NCBI GenBank assembly: GCA_030699825.1
Contig: JAUYKV010000032.1
Span: 30,231-94,230, forward strand
DNA from: Pseudomonas sp.
Lineage (GTDB): Bacteria > Pseudomonadota > Gammaproteobacteria > Pseudomonadales > Pseudomonadaceae
Direction: 5' to 3'
DNA: 64,000 bases
Notes under the pieces: model-generated
Database searches by the model: none
What the model saw: the letters and a program-made list of their open reading frames with translations, nothing else
Told to the model about the DNA's origin: nothing
Part shown: positions 26,020-36,277 of the stretch, piece by piece
How positions within the stretch are numbered: position 1 is the stretch's first letter
Layout: each line of letters begins with the position of its first letter
Translations under genes and position numbers: made by a program

Positions 26020-27492
26020 CTACCGAAACGGCGGCTCGTCGAAGCTGCGCAGCTTGCGCGAGTGCAGCGAGTTGAGCTGGCTGCGCAGCAGGTCGAGGGC
26101 GGTGATGCCGATGTGCAAGTGCTGGGTCACCGCCCGCTCGTAGAAGGCGCCAGCGGCGCCGGGTAGCTTGATTTCGCTGTGCAGCGGCTTGTCCGACACG
26201 CACAACAGGGTGCCGTAGGGCACCCGCAGGCGATAACCCTGGGCGGCGATGGTGCCGCTTTCCATGTCCACCGCCACCGCCCGCGCCAGGTTGATCAGCG
26301 GCCGCTCCTGAGCCCAGCGCAACTCCCAGTTGCGATCGTCGTAGGTCAATACGGTGCCGGTGCGCAAACGCCGCTTGAGGGCGTCGCCACGCTCGCCGGT
26401 AACGTGCGCGGCGGCCTCCTGCAAGGCCATCTGCACTTCGGCCAGGGCCGGCAAGGGAATATTGGGCGGCAGCACCCGGTCGAGAATCCCGTCGCGGCGC
26501 ATATAGGCGTGAGCCAGCACGTAGTCGCCGATGGTCTGCGACTGACGTAGGCCGCCGCAGTGGCCGATCATCAGCCAGCAGTGCGGACGCAGCACGGCCA
26601 AGTGATCGGTGATGTTCTTCGCGTTGGATGGGCCGACACCGATATTGACCAGGGTAATGCCGTGGCCGTCGTCAGCCTGTAGGTGATAGGCCGGCATCTG
26701 GTACCGGTGCCAGATGACGTTCTCGATAATCGCCTGCATCTCGCCTTCGGCCATGCCGCGCTCGATCACCACGTTGCCCGGCAGCACCATGCGGTTGAAG
26801 CGCGACTCACCGACCAGCATGTCCAGACCATGGCGGATAAATTGGTCGACGTAGCGGTGGTAGTTGGTCAGCAGAATCCACGGCTGCACATGCCGCCAGT
26901 CGCTGCCGGTGTAATGCACCAGACGGCGCAGGGAGAAATCCACCCTTGCGGCATCGAACAGCGCCAACGGCAGCGGATCGGTGTTTTCCCAGTCATACAG
27001 ACCATCGGCGGTGCCGTCGGTGGCGGCAGACAGATCGGTACTGGGGAATACCCGCGCCAGTTCGGCGGCGGTGACCCCGGAGCCGGCCAGTTCATCGCCC
27101 TGCTCGACCACATAGGGATAAGGGATGTTCTGCTGGCTGATGCCCACTTCCACCCGCACGGTAAAGTCGCTCATCAGCGGGCGCAGCTGCTCCAGCAGGT
27201 ATTTACGGAACGCCGCCGGATGGGTGACGGTGATGCTGTAGGTGCCCGGCACCTGCACCTTGGCGTAGGCGCGCACGGTGGTCGGCACTTCGCCCTGACA
27301 CAGGTAAATCAAACGCAATTCGGGGTAGCGAAACTGGCACTGCTGGGCGGCGTCCGGCTTGACGCGCTCTTTCAGGTAGCGCTTGAGCGCCTGACTGAGG
27401 GCGGTGGTCGCCTGCAGGTGCAAGGCGGCCAGACGATCCACCGCTTCTTCAGCGGTGTTGGCGACAATAAAGTCATCGGAGCACGGGTTCAC
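26020..27492 (-). CDS. amn: AMP nucleosidase
   Basis: 490 aa; NIGVGPSNAKNITDHLAVLRPHCWLMIGHCGGLR, AVAVDMESGTIAAQGYR. Confidence 0.93.
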   Translation of the reverse strand: MNPCSDDFIVANTAEEAVDRLAALHLQATTALSQALKRYLKERVKPDAAQQCQFRYPELRLIYLCQGEVPTTVRAYAKVQVPGTYSITVTHPAAFRKYLLEQLRPLMSDFTVRVEVGISQQNIPYPYVVEQGDELAGSGVTAAELARVFPSTDLSAATDGTADGLYDWENTDPLPLALFDAARVDFSLRRLVHYTGSDWRHVQPWILLTNYHRYVDQFIRHGLDMLVGESRFNRMVLPGNVVIERGMAEGEMQAIIENVIWHRYQMPAYHLQADDGHGITLVNIGVGPSNAKNITDHLAVLRPHCWLMIGHCGGLRQSQTIGDYVLAHAYMRRDGILDRVLPPNIPLPALAEVQMALQEAAAHVTGERGDALKRRLRTGTVLTYDDRNWELRWAQERPLINLARAVAVDMESGTIAAQGYRLRVPYGTLLCVSDKPLHSEIKLPGAAGAFYERAVTQHLHIGITALDLLRSQLNSLHSRKLRSFDEPPFR

Positions 27493-27575
27493 AAGGCACC
27501 TTCCTGGCTGATCTCAATGGCTCTATCTTGCCCTGATCCGCCGCGCTTGCGATAGCGCGGCGTTGCTCGCGCAGG

Positions 27576-27902
27576 CTACTTGAGCAACGCTTGCAGATCC
27601 TCGGGCAGCGTCTGCGGGATTAGCGGACCGACCCGGCGTGTACCCGGATTACCCAAGGGAAACAGCCCCAGCAATGAGCCAAGACTGCCGGGGATGCGCA
27701 GCAGTTGCGCCAGGCCCTCGGCCCAATCACGCTGACGCCAAGCCCAGGCCAGCATCCATAGGTGGCTGCGCAGGTGTTCGCTGAAATAGCGCTGGCCGAG
27801 AATATGCACGCGCTCCAGATGGCGAAGCTCGGCGGCGGGGTCAAGGCCGCGCTGGGCGCGGGCCAATTGGTATTCCTGCCAGAAGGCTTGTTCGCGGGTC
27901 AT
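27576..27902 (-). CDS. DUF3703 domain-containing protein
   Basis: AAELRHLERVHILGQRYFSEHLRSHLWMLAWAWRQRDWAE ... PLGNPGTRRV. Confidence 0.7.
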   Translation of the reverse strand: MTREQAFWQEYQLARAQRGLDPAAELRHLERVHILGQRYFSEHLRSHLWMLAWAWRQRDWAEGLAQLLRIPGSLGSLLGLFPLGNPGTRRVGPLIPQTLPEDLQALLK

Positions 27903-28013
27903 GGCAACGCTCCTCTCTATTAAGCTGCGTTGCCAGTCTGCAAGTGCGGGGCGGCCCCCAGGTCAAGCAACAACAGCTAATCTTCAGCAACCCAATTATC
28001 TAGAGGAAAACGC

Positions 28014-28757
28014 ATGCCGCGCGCCCTGCTCACTCTTGTGCTGTGCCTGTTACCCAGTGTTCTGCTGGCCGATAGCCTGGACGGCCATTACCTGACCACG
28101 CTGGACGGCCAGCCAGCCGAAATGCACCTGCGCAGCCAGGGCCAGCAGGTCACGGGGGAATATGTGGAGGGCGGCAGGTTGCGCCTGCAGATCAGCGGTA
28201 GCTTTGACGGTCAGCTGCTCAGCGCGCAGATCAGCGAAGCGCAATCCGGGCAGTTGATCGCCAATATGAATGCCACCTACGCCAACGGCGTGCTCAACAC
28301 CCATATCGCCGCGCGCAATCCAACGACCGGGGCAACCCTGGAACGCAAGGCGCTGTTCCACCGGCAAAACCTTAGTGCTGCAGCGACCACGCCAAGTAGC
28401 AACCCGAGCAGCAACGCAACACGCGACCCAGCACTGATTGGCACCTGGGTGCATGAGAAGATCATCAACAGCGGCGGCGGCAGCTTCGCCTCGATGACCA
28501 CTCAGATGATTCTGCAACTGAGTGATGACGGAAGCGTTGCGCAATGGACGCGCAGCGTCGCAGGTGGTGCCGACTGGAACTACGACAGCCCTGGCGAGCT
28601 GCAATACAGCGGTCGCTGGCAGAGCAACAACGGCTTGCTGGAAGTGCAGATGCAGGGCCGCAGTGACTATCAGCCTGCCGCCTACTATCGCTTCAGTGAC
28701 CAGTATCTGGTCACTGAGAGCAATACCGGCAAGCTGATCTGGCAGCGTCGCCAGTGA
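28014..28757 (+). CDS. hypothetical exported protein
   Basis: Signal peptide MPRALLTLVLCLLPSVLLADS; RBS agaggaaaacgc. Confidence 0.7.
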   Translation: MPRALLTLVLCLLPSVLLADSLDGHYLTTLDGQPAEMHLRSQGQQVTGEYVEGGRLRLQISGSFDGQLLSAQISEAQSGQLIANMNATYANGVLNTHIAARNPTTGATLERKALFHRQNLSAAATTPSSNPSSNATRDPALIGTWVHEKIINSGGGSFASMTTQMILQLSDDGSVAQWTRSVAGGADWNYDSPGELQYSGRWQSNNGLLEVQMQGRSDYQPAAYYRFSDQYLVTESNTGKLIWQRRQ

Positions 28758-28761
28758 TCAA

Positions 28762-29442
28762 TCAGGCCGGCTGGTGCAGACGAGAGTTGAACAGCGGCCC
28801 ACGGCTATAAGCCGACAGCGCCTTGGCGGCGGCCAGCACACCGAGATCAACCAGCGGCTCGATCAGGATCACGCTCATATACGCCAGGCCAAAACTGCCC
28901 ACGGCCGCCAGGTTCTCGCCGGAGAAGCCGTTGCCGTAGAACGCCCAGAAGCCGACCCAGGCAACGATGCCGCCCTGATAGGCAGTCGACAGCGCCAGCG
29001 CCTGCTTGTAGGAGAGATCAACATAGGCAGTGCCCGGCGCAATGATGCGCTTGGCCAGCAGGCTGATAGCCCACAGCGGCACCAGCAGCGTGGTGACGTT
29101 CATGCCGTACTGCGGCAGGTCGAACTGAGCGAACAGCAGCCCTTGCAGCAGTAGACCGAGCGCCAGACCAACAGCCGTGGCGCCCGCGCCGAACAGTAGC
29201 AACAGGGTCGAGCCGAGGATCAGGTGAACCTCGGAAACCCCGACCGCATGATGCGGAAAGACCTCGAAGAAGCAGAACACCAAGGCAGTGGTCAGCAGAC
29301 TGCGTAATGCCAGGGCAGCGGCGCCACCGTTGCTGCGTACGCTGTCGAGGGCAAGCTTGGCCGTGAGGCCAAAGGCACCTGCGGCGGTTGCATAACTGAG
29401 GAAGAGCTTGGCGCCAGTAACGACTTCTGGTTCGATGTGCAT
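28762..29442 (-). CDS. CbiM-like energy-coupling factor permease (Co/Ni or cobamide-related uptake)
   Basis: FFEVFPHHAVGVSEVHLILGSTLLLLFGAGATAVGLALGLLLQGLLF; preceded by a B12 riboswitch. Confidence 0.8.
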   Translation of the reverse strand: MHIEPEVVTGAKLFLSYATAAGAFGLTAKLALDSVRSNGGAAALALRSLLTTALVFCFFEVFPHHAVGVSEVHLILGSTLLLLFGAGATAVGLALGLLLQGLLFAQFDLPQYGMNVTTLLVPLWAISLLAKRIIAPGTAYVDLSYKQALALSTAYQGGIVAWVGFWAFYGNGFSGENLAAVGSFGLAYMSVILIEPLVDLGVLAAAKALSAYSRGPLFNSRLHQPA

Positions 29443-29509
29443 AGAGATTCCTGTACCGCGCCCACCGCGCGATGATCTGGATTGAGGGGTTGGGCATAAG
29501 CGCCCGGCT

Positions 29510-29700
29510 TCGATGGCAGGTCTCCTGGCTCACGGTTTGACACTTCGCCCGCCTTCCCGACCTTGTGGCCAGTGGCATGTGGGCGTCATTCACCGTTTAC
29601 AGTTGCGGGGGCAGCCATGGCTTCGGCACCGGCTGTGGTGCTTTCCATGTTCCCTTTTCATCCAGTCGCATCACACGAGCTGGAACCATCGGCGGCCACC
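29510..29700 (-). promoter_or_regulatory. cobalamin riboswitch upstream of the CbiM-like gene
   Basis: On minus strand: GCCGGTGCCGAAGCCATGGCTGCCCCCGCAACTG ... GTGAGCCAGGAGACCTGCC (B12 box at 29515-29530). Confidence 0.92.
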
Positions 29701-29726
29701 TTACCCGGCGGCAGAGAGAAATGACA

Positions 29727-29750
29727 GAGCCCGGCGCTGTGGCCGGGCTC
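29727..29750 (-). terminator. GC-rich hairpin downstream of the AidB-like CDS (weak U-tract)
   Basis: GAGCCCGGC-GCTGTG-GCCGGGCTC. Confidence 0.4.
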
Positions 29751-29772
29751 AAGGGGAAAGCGCTGCTGAACG

Positions 29773-31425
29773 TTAGATCAGATGCGGCGTACTGCGTGCC
29801 AACAGCGCTTCGACGTCCAGCCCGCGCGGCAAAGTGCCGTAAACCCGACCACCCTGCCCGCCCAGGCGACTGGCGATAAAGGCATCCGACACCGGCGCAT
29901 TGCCGGCTTCCAGCAGCAGTTTGGCTTGCAGCGCCAGGGCTACGTCTTCGGTGAGTTGGCGAGCGCGGTACTGGATATCGGCGGTGTCGCAGAAATCGGC
30001 CTGCAGCTTGGCGATATGCGCCTTGAGCCGTGCATCACCATGACCATCGCCCAGCTCGCTGAACAACGCATCGAGTACGCCGGGCTCCTTGGACAGCGCG
30101 CGCAGCACGTCCAGGCACTGCACGTTGCCCGAGCCTTCCCAGGTCGAATTGACCGGCGCTTCGCGGTACAGCCGCGGCAGGATGGTGTCCTCAACATACC
30201 CGGCGCCGCCCATGCATTCGGCGGCCTCGTTGATCATCGCCGGCGCCCGTTTGCAGATCCAGTATTTGCCCACGGCGGTGACCAGACGGGCGAACTTGTC
30301 TTCCTGCTCGTCATGCGGATTATCCAGCGCCTTGCCCATGCGCATGGTCAGCGCCAGGGCCGCTTCGCTTTCCAGAGCCAGATCGGCCAGTACGTTCTGC
30401 ATCAGCGGCTGCTCGCTCAGTACACGGCCGCCAACCTGGCGATGGGCGCAGTGGTGCGCGGCCTGGGTCAGGGCCTGACGCATCAGCGCGCTGGAGCCGA
30501 TCATGCAGTCGAAGCGGGTCAGCGCGACCATCTCGATAATGGTCGGCACGCCACGGCCTTCTTCACCGACCATCCAGGCCAGGGCGCCGCGAAACTCCAC
30601 TTCACTGGAGGCGTTCGACCAGTTACCCAGCTTGTTTTTCAGGCGCTGGATATACAACTCGTTGCGCGTGCCGTCCGGGCGGTGGCGCGGCAGCAGAAAG
30701 CAGGTCAGGCCCTTGGCGGTATACGCCAGGGTCAGGAAGGCATCGCACATCGGCGCCGAGCAGAACCACTTGTGGCCGACCAGCTCGTAAGCCTGGCCCG
30801 GGCCGCCAAGGCCGACTGGATAAGCGCGGGTGGTGTTGACGCGCACATCGGTGCCGCCCTGCTTCTCGGTCATGGCCATGCCGATGGTCGCGCCGGTTTT
30901 CTGCTCGATCGGCAGATTGCGCGGGTCGTATTGGGTGGAAAGAATTTTCGGCAGCCACTTCTCGGCCACATCGGCCTGCAGCTTTAACGCGGGCACGCTG
31001 GCGAAGGTCATGGTCAACGGGCAACCGCTGCCAGCCTCGGCCTGGCTGTGCAGGTAACTCATGGCGGCGCGCGCCACCTGAGCGCCGGCACGCGGGTCGG
31101 TCCAGGGCATGGACGGCAGACCATGCTCGATGGCCGCGCTCATCAACTGGTGATAGGCCGGGTGAAACTCCACCAGATCGGCGCGATGGCCATAGCGGTC
31201 ATGGCTTTTGAACACCGGCTTGTTTTCGTTGGCGAGAAAACCGGCGGCCATCAACTCGCCGCCGGCCAGCGCGCCATACACATCCAGGCGCGGCTCGGCC
31301 CAGCCACCGCCGAAGCGTTTGCTCCACTCCTGCAACGGCAGGTCAACGCGGTACAGGTTGGCGCCATCCAGCGGCGGCACCTGATTGAACACTTCATGGG
31401 TTTCGGCGTGTTGGCTGGCATTCAT
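29773..31425 (-). CDS. acyl-CoA dehydrogenase family, AidB-like
   Basis: 550 aa; MAMTEKQGGTDVRVNTTRA, YELVGHKWFCSAPMCDAFLTLA, AECMGGAGYVEDTILPRLYREAPVNSTWEGSGNV. Confidence 0.88.
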   Translation of the reverse strand: MNASQHAETHEVFNQVPPLDGANLYRVDLPLQEWSKRFGGGWAEPRLDVYGALAGGELMAAGFLANENKPVFKSHDRYGHRADLVEFHPAYHQLMSAAIEHGLPSMPWTDPRAGAQVARAAMSYLHSQAEAGSGCPLTMTFASVPALKLQADVAEKWLPKILSTQYDPRNLPIEQKTGATIGMAMTEKQGGTDVRVNTTRAYPVGLGGPGQAYELVGHKWFCSAPMCDAFLTLAYTAKGLTCFLLPRHRPDGTRNELYIQRLKNKLGNWSNASSEVEFRGALAWMVGEEGRGVPTIIEMVALTRFDCMIGSSALMRQALTQAAHHCAHRQVGGRVLSEQPLMQNVLADLALESEAALALTMRMGKALDNPHDEQEDKFARLVTAVGKYWICKRAPAMINEAAECMGGAGYVEDTILPRLYREAPVNSTWEGSGNVQCLDVLRALSKEPGVLDALFSELGDGHGDARLKAHIAKLQADFCDTADIQYRARQLTEDVALALQAKLLLEAGNAPVSDAFIASRLGGQGGRVYGTLPRGLDVEALLARSTPHLI

Positions 31426-32075
31426 GGCTGAGGCTCCTCTTCAGGCAATGGGGCGCCCACGGCGCGTAGACAAAAGGTGACCAGGGCCTGGCTGACTTCA
31501 GCCAAGCTGGGGGCGGGATAACCGGCTTCGCGGGCCGCACGGGCGGGCGGCGACAGTGGGCCGACCAGGGCTTCGGCGATGGCGCCGACCAGGCAGGCGG
31601 CGACCAAGTTGATCTGCTGCACGCGGAACACGCCTTGGGCGACGCCCTCCTGCAGTAATTCGACGAACAGGTCGGCATAGGCTTCGCGGTAAAACAGGCG
31701 CTGCTCGTCGACTTCCGGATCAACCGGCTCGGCGATCAGGGCGAAGGCCAAACGGCGGCTGTCCCAGGCCCGCGCGGCAAAGCGCTCAAGCCCTGCGGCC
31801 AGACGCTGCACCGGGCTGCCAGGGCCACGCACGCTGACCGCCAACGCATCGACTTCACGCTGGCTGGCCACGGCAAACACCTCGGCTGCCAGGCTGCCCT
31901 TGCTGCTGAAGTGACGGTACAGACTGCCGGTGGCGATACCGACATCCTCGGCCAGGGCCTGCATGGTCAAGGCGGCAAAGCCACCCTCGGCAACCCGCAC
32001 CAGAGCAGCGCTAATGATGCGCTCACGCAACGCCTGGTCGCGGTCGATACGCAGGGCAGTGGTGCGATAGGCCAT
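31422..32075 (-). CDS. TetR family transcriptional regulator
   Basis: RERIISAALVRVAEGGFAALTMQALAEDVGIATGSLYRHFSSKGSL; overlaps the aidB-like start. Confidence 0.92.
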   Translation of the reverse strand: MAYRTTALRIDRDQALRERIISAALVRVAEGGFAALTMQALAEDVGIATGSLYRHFSSKGSLAAEVFAVASQREVDALAVSVRGPGSPVQRLAAGLERFAARAWDSRRLAFALIAEPVDPEVDEQRLFYREAYADLFVELLQEGVAQGVFRVQQINLVAACLVGAIAEALVGPLSPPARAAREAGYPAPSLAEVSQALVTFCLRAVGAPLPEEEPQP

Positions 32076-32078
32076 GGT

Positions 32079-32120
32079 CTGAATCCTGATTCACTATTGC
32101 TCAAGTGAATCAGGATTCAG
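32079..32120. promoter_or_regulatory. perfect 17-bp inverted repeat, probable TetR operator
   Basis: CTGAATCCTGATTCACT-ATTGCTCA-AGTGAATCAGGATTCAG directly upstream of the tetR ATG. Confidence 0.85.
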
Positions 32121-32193
32121 AGTTTGGCAAAAGGGTGATTCCGGGCACAACAGCGGGCATATTGGCCAGCCGTTGGCGTATACCACTCAGGGA

Positions 32194-34575
32194 TTAAGAC
32201 TCGCGGCAGAGCACCCAGTCGTGCAATAGATTGCGCAGCTGCTCGAACTTCACCGGCTTGGCCAGGTAATCGCTCATACCGGCAGCCAGGCAGCGCTCGC
32301 GGTCGCCGCTGTGGCTGTGGGCGGTGATCGCCAGCACCGGCAGCAACTGACAGCCCGGCAGGTTGCGCAGCGCCCGGCAGGTGGCGAAACCGTCCATCAC
32401 CGGCATCTGGCAATCCAGCAGCACCGCGTCGATGGTCTCGTTGCGCAGCACCTCCAGCGCTTCGGCACCGTTATCGGCGGTGCGCACCTGATACCCGAGC
32501 TTGAGCAGCATGCCGCGGGTCACCAACTGGTTGATCGCGTTGTCCTCGACGATCAACACCGTGCACTGCTCAGGCGCGCGCAGCGCCGGGCCGGTGGCGC
32601 GCAGCACGACTGCGGCTGGGGAGGTCATCTGCACCGGCAGGGCCAGTGGCAGCTCCAGGCGAAAGCAGCTGCCTTGGCCCGGATGGGATTCATGGCTGAG
32701 ATCACCGCCGAGCAAATCGACCAGCTGCCGGCAGATCGCCAGGCCAATGCCCAGGCCGCCGTACTCGCGGGTCATCGAACCATCCAGCTGCTGGAAGCGC
32801 TGATACAGCTTACCGTCGGCCGGCACGGCGAAGCCCACGCCAGTGTCGATCACCTCGATACGCAGCGGCAGGATATCGCTGGCCGTACCGCCGCGAGTAA
32901 CCCGCACTCGCACTTCGCCATGCTGGGTGAACTTGATGGCGTTATCCAACAGGCAGCTAAGGCTTTGCATCAGCTTGCTGGCATCGCCTTCAAGGGTGTC
33001 GGGCAGGCTGTCGTCCAGTTCCAGTACAAAGCGCAGGCCCTTGTCTGCGGCGCGCGGCGCGTACTGCGCACGCAAGCCATCGAACAACCCGCGCAGGCTG
33101 AACGGCTCGCGCCGTGGGTACAGCCGCCCGGCCTGCAGTTCAGTCAGAGCGAGGATGTCATTGACCATGCGCATCATGTCGCGGGCGGAACTGGCGGCCG
33201 TACGCTGGTAGTGCGCCAGCTCGCCATCGAGTTCGAGCATCTGCATCAGTTCCAGCGAACCAATCACCCCGTTCATCGGCGTGCGCAGTTCGTGGGTGAC
33301 GGTGGCGAGGAATTCATCCTTCAAGCGGTTGCTGTTGGCCAGTTCCTGGTTGAAGGCTTCGAGCTTGAGCCCGGCCTCCTGGAGGATGCGCGTGCGCTCT
33401 TCCTTCATCGCGTTGATGCGGTCGGCCAGCGCCAGCGAGAGCAGGCCGACTTCCAGCGCCGAGCCGATCTGGCTGGCGTACATGGTGAGGAACATATTCG
33501 GCAGGTAGCCCAGCACCATCAGGGTGTTGATCATTCCGCCGGCGAGAAAGGCCGTCCAGGCGATGATGAAATAACGCGCCACACGCATGCCGCGCATCCA
33601 GGCGAGGATGCCGGCACTGAAGATCACCACGGTAAAGCCCAGCGCCAGGTAGGTCGCCAGGCGCAGCGACAGCGCGTAGCTGGCCGTCAGCGCCAGGGTC
33701 ATCACCAATACGCCGCAGGCCATCATCAACAGCAGGGCGCGGTCGACCCAGGGGCTGTGCTCGGCGGTATGCAGGAAGCTGCGCGCGAACTGACAACCAA
33801 ATAACGCAGACGCGCCAATCAGAAACGGCGTGGCGGCGTTCGCCCACCAGGGGCTGTTGGGCCAGAAATACTCGATGGCCGCACCGTTGACCGATAGCTG
33901 ATAAAAACCAAACGAGGCGATATACAGGATGTAATACAGGTAGCTGGTATCGCGTACGCTGAGGAAGATAAACAGGTTGTAGATCAGCATCACCAGCAGC
34001 ACGCCGTAGATGATGCCCAGCACATAGATACGCGCCGGCTGCTCTTCCAGGTAGGCGTTGGGCGCCCACAGGGTCAGCGGCGCCTGGATCGAGCCCTGGC
34101 TTTCCAGGCGCAGATAAACACTCTGCCGTTGCCCCGGCGGCAACTTCAGCTCGAACACATAGTTGTGCTGTTTGATCTCACGGCTGGAGAACGGCAAGGC
34201 ATCGCCGGTGTGCTGGCTCAGCTGATAACGTCCCTGCGCATCGGGCAGGTACAGCTGCACATGATCAAGCGGCGGATAGGCCAGCTCCAGCAACCAGGGC
34301 TGCACGCCTGTCACCTGCTGCGGGCGGTATTCCAGATCCAGACGCAGCCAGAACACCGAGCGCGAATAGCCGGCGTTCAGCACACCCTTGTCGTGCTGAC
34401 GGAAACTGGCCTGCAGGGCCGGCGAGGTGATGTCCTCGATGCTGGCATCGCCGCGTACATCCTCAAATACCGACATGGCCTTGCCGAGCGGCAGGCTGCG
34501 GGTGTTTTCGTCAAAAACTAATGCCCCGGCCAACCCTGGCACCAGCATGAAGAAACAGAGAAGAATGTAGTGCAT
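32194..34575 (-). CDS. 7TMR-DISM hybrid sensor histidine kinase/response regulator
   Basis: DISM extracellular and 7TM regions, FLATVTHELRTPMNGVIGSLELMQ (HisKA), GLGIGLAICRQLVDLLGG (HATPase), VLIVEDNAINQLV...DAVLLDCQMPVMDG (REC); start set at ATG 34575. Confidence 0.92.
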   Translation of the reverse strand: MHYILLCFFMLVPGLAGALVFDENTRSLPLGKAMSVFEDVRGDASIEDITSPALQASFRQHDKGVLNAGYSRSVFWLRLDLEYRPQQVTGVQPWLLELAYPPLDHVQLYLPDAQGRYQLSQHTGDALPFSSREIKQHNYVFELKLPPGQRQSVYLRLESQGSIQAPLTLWAPNAYLEEQPARIYVLGIIYGVLLVMLIYNLFIFLSVRDTSYLYYILYIASFGFYQLSVNGAAIEYFWPNSPWWANAATPFLIGASALFGCQFARSFLHTAEHSPWVDRALLLMMACGVLVMTLALTASYALSLRLATYLALGFTVVIFSAGILAWMRGMRVARYFIIAWTAFLAGGMINTLMVLGYLPNMFLTMYASQIGSALEVGLLSLALADRINAMKEERTRILQEAGLKLEAFNQELANSNRLKDEFLATVTHELRTPMNGVIGSLELMQMLELDGELAHYQRTAASSARDMMRMVNDILALTELQAGRLYPRREPFSLRGLFDGLRAQYAPRAADKGLRFVLELDDSLPDTLEGDASKLMQSLSCLLDNAIKFTQHGEVRVRVTRGGTASDILPLRIEVIDTGVGFAVPADGKLYQRFQQLDGSMTREYGGLGIGLAICRQLVDLLGGDLSHESHPGQGSCFRLELPLALPVQMTSPAAVVLRATGPALRAPEQCTVLIVEDNAINQLVTRGMLLKLGYQVRTADNGAEALEVLRNETIDAVLLDCQMPVMDGFATCRALRNLPGCQLLPVLAITAHSHSGDRERCLAAGMSDYLAKPVKFEQLRNLLHDWVLCRES

Positions 34576-34821
34576 GCAACTCAGCCAGAGTAAGCCAGCA
34601 GCGCCACGGTGCGCCGCTGGAAGCGGTGTAATTGGATGCTGGCACTCTAGCATAGGCCCTTGCGCCAGAGCCCCAGGAAAAACCTGAACTGTCTGGAGTT
34701 TTTTGCCCTTCGCCGGCTGAGGCAGCTGCTCTATGCCGGCATGCGACAGATCGTCCGCTTGGCTGGCTTTCCTGCCGCGGCGGGGTCTGCAAGCCGTGGT
34801 TTGGTGGTAAGCTCGCGCACC

Positions 34822-35616
34822 ATGAAAACGCCTACCTCTCGCCCCGTAGTGCTGTGCCTGTCCGGTCATGACCCCAGTGGTGGTGCCGGCCTGCAAGCCG
34901 ATATCGAAGCCCTGCTCGCCCAAGGCTGTCACGCAGCTCCAACCGTGACCGCGTTGACCGTGCAGGACACCGTCAATGTGTCCGACTTCCGCGTGCTCGA
35001 CCGCGAGTGGGTGCTGGCCCAGGCCAATGCGGTGATCAACGACCTGCCAGTCGAAGCGGTAAAGCTCGGCATGCTCGGCTCGGTCGAAATGGTCGAAACC
35101 GTGCTGAAAATCATGCAACGCCTGCCGGGCATCCCGCTGGTCTGCGACCCGGTGCTGCGTGCCGGCGGCGGTGGCGCGCTGGGCAAGGACGAAGTCGGCT
35201 ACGCCATGCGTGAGCGCCTGCTGCCCGTCGCCACCATCGCCACGCCGAACCTGCCGGAAGCGCGCATCCTCGCCGAACTGCCGGACGGCAGCGCCGACGA
35301 ATGCGCCGAGAAGCTGCTGCCGTATATCCAGCACCTGCTGATCACTGGCGGCCATGGCGATGAGCACGAAGTGCACAACCGCCTCTATAGCCGCGACGGC
35401 AGCCGCCACACCTTTACCTGCCAGCGCCTGCCCGGCAGCTACCACGGCTCCGGCTGCACCCTGGCCAGCACCCTGGCCGGGCGCCTGGCACTGGGCCAGG
35501 AACTGGTCAGCGCCGTGCAATTTGCCCTCGACTACACCTGGCGCACCCTGCGCGACGCCGAACAACCGGGCCACGGCCAGTACATCCCGCGTCGCCTGCC
35601 GCTGGATGCTTATTAA
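34822..35616 (+). CDS. thiD: hydroxymethylpyrimidine/phosphomethylpyrimidine kinase
   Basis: VVLCLSGHDPSGGAGLQADIEALLAQGCH; GSYHGSGCTLASTLAG. Confidence 0.94.
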   Translation: MKTPTSRPVVLCLSGHDPSGGAGLQADIEALLAQGCHAAPTVTALTVQDTVNVSDFRVLDREWVLAQANAVINDLPVEAVKLGMLGSVEMVETVLKIMQRLPGIPLVCDPVLRAGGGGALGKDEVGYAMRERLLPVATIATPNLPEARILAELPDGSADECAEKLLPYIQHLLITGGHGDEHEVHNRLYSRDGSRHTFTCQRLPGSYHGSGCTLASTLAGRLALGQELVSAVQFALDYTWRTLRDAEQPGHGQYIPRRLPLDAY

Positions 35617-35643
35617 TAGAAAGCAGCTGATGGAGCGCTCCCA

Positions 35644-36261
35644 ATGAAACTGCGTGGCCTGTATGCCATCACCGACAGCGAATTGCTCAAGGGCAAGCTG
35701 CTGCCTTACGTCGAAGCCGCGCTCAAAGGCGGCGCGACGCTGCTGCAATACCGCGACAAATCCAGCGATGACGCCCGCCGCCTGCGCGAGGCCGAAGCCC
35801 TGCGCGAGCTGTGCAACCGCTACGGCGCCACGCTGATCATCAATGACGACGCCGAATTGGCCGCACGCCTCGGTGTAGGCCTACATCTGGGCCAAGGTGA
35901 CGGCTCGCTGTCTGCCGCCCGCGCACTGTTAGGCCGCCAGGCAATCATCGGCGGCACCTGCCACGCCCAACTGGAGCTGGCCGAAGCCGCCGCCAAGGAA
36001 GGCGCCAGCTATGTCGCCTTCGGCCGCTTCTTCAATTCCACCACCAAGCCCGGCGCACCGGCGGCTGATGTCGCGTTGCTGACGGCGGCGAAAGCCAAGG
36101 TCAATCTGCCGATTGTCGCCATCGGCGGCGTAACCCTGGACAACGCCCCCGAACTGATCGCCCACGGCGCCAGCATGGTCGCAGTGGTGCACGGCCTGTT
36201 CGGCGCCGACTCGGCTGCTGAAGTCGAACGCCGCGCCCGCGCCTTTAGTGCCCTTTTTTAA
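35644..36261 (+). CDS. thiE: thiamine phosphate synthase
   Basis: [37 protein letters not shown]; follows thiD. Confidence 0.95.
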   Translation: MKLRGLYAITDSELLKGKLLPYVEAALKGGATLLQYRDKSSDDARRLREAEALRELCNRYGATLIINDDAELAARLGVGLHLGQGDGSLSAARALLGRQAIIGGTCHAQLELAEAAAKEGASYVAFGRFFNSTTKPGAPAADVALLTAAKAKVNLPIVAIGGVTLDNAPELIAHGASMVAVVHGLFGADSAAEVERRARAFSALF

Positions 36262-36277
36262 GACAGCAAGGACGCAC

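Noticed and set aside
24407-26143. 578-aa plus-strand ORF
   Set aside because: Out-of-frame overlap with the alcohol dehydrogenase; Arg-rich, no domain.
32311-33804. 497-aa plus-strand ORF
   Set aside because: Antisense of the hybrid histidine kinase.
34576-35748. N-terminal extension of the 32194-35748 ORF
   Set aside because: Antisense of thiD; the kinase has a signal-peptide-like start at 34575 (MHYILLCFFMLVPGLAGALVF).
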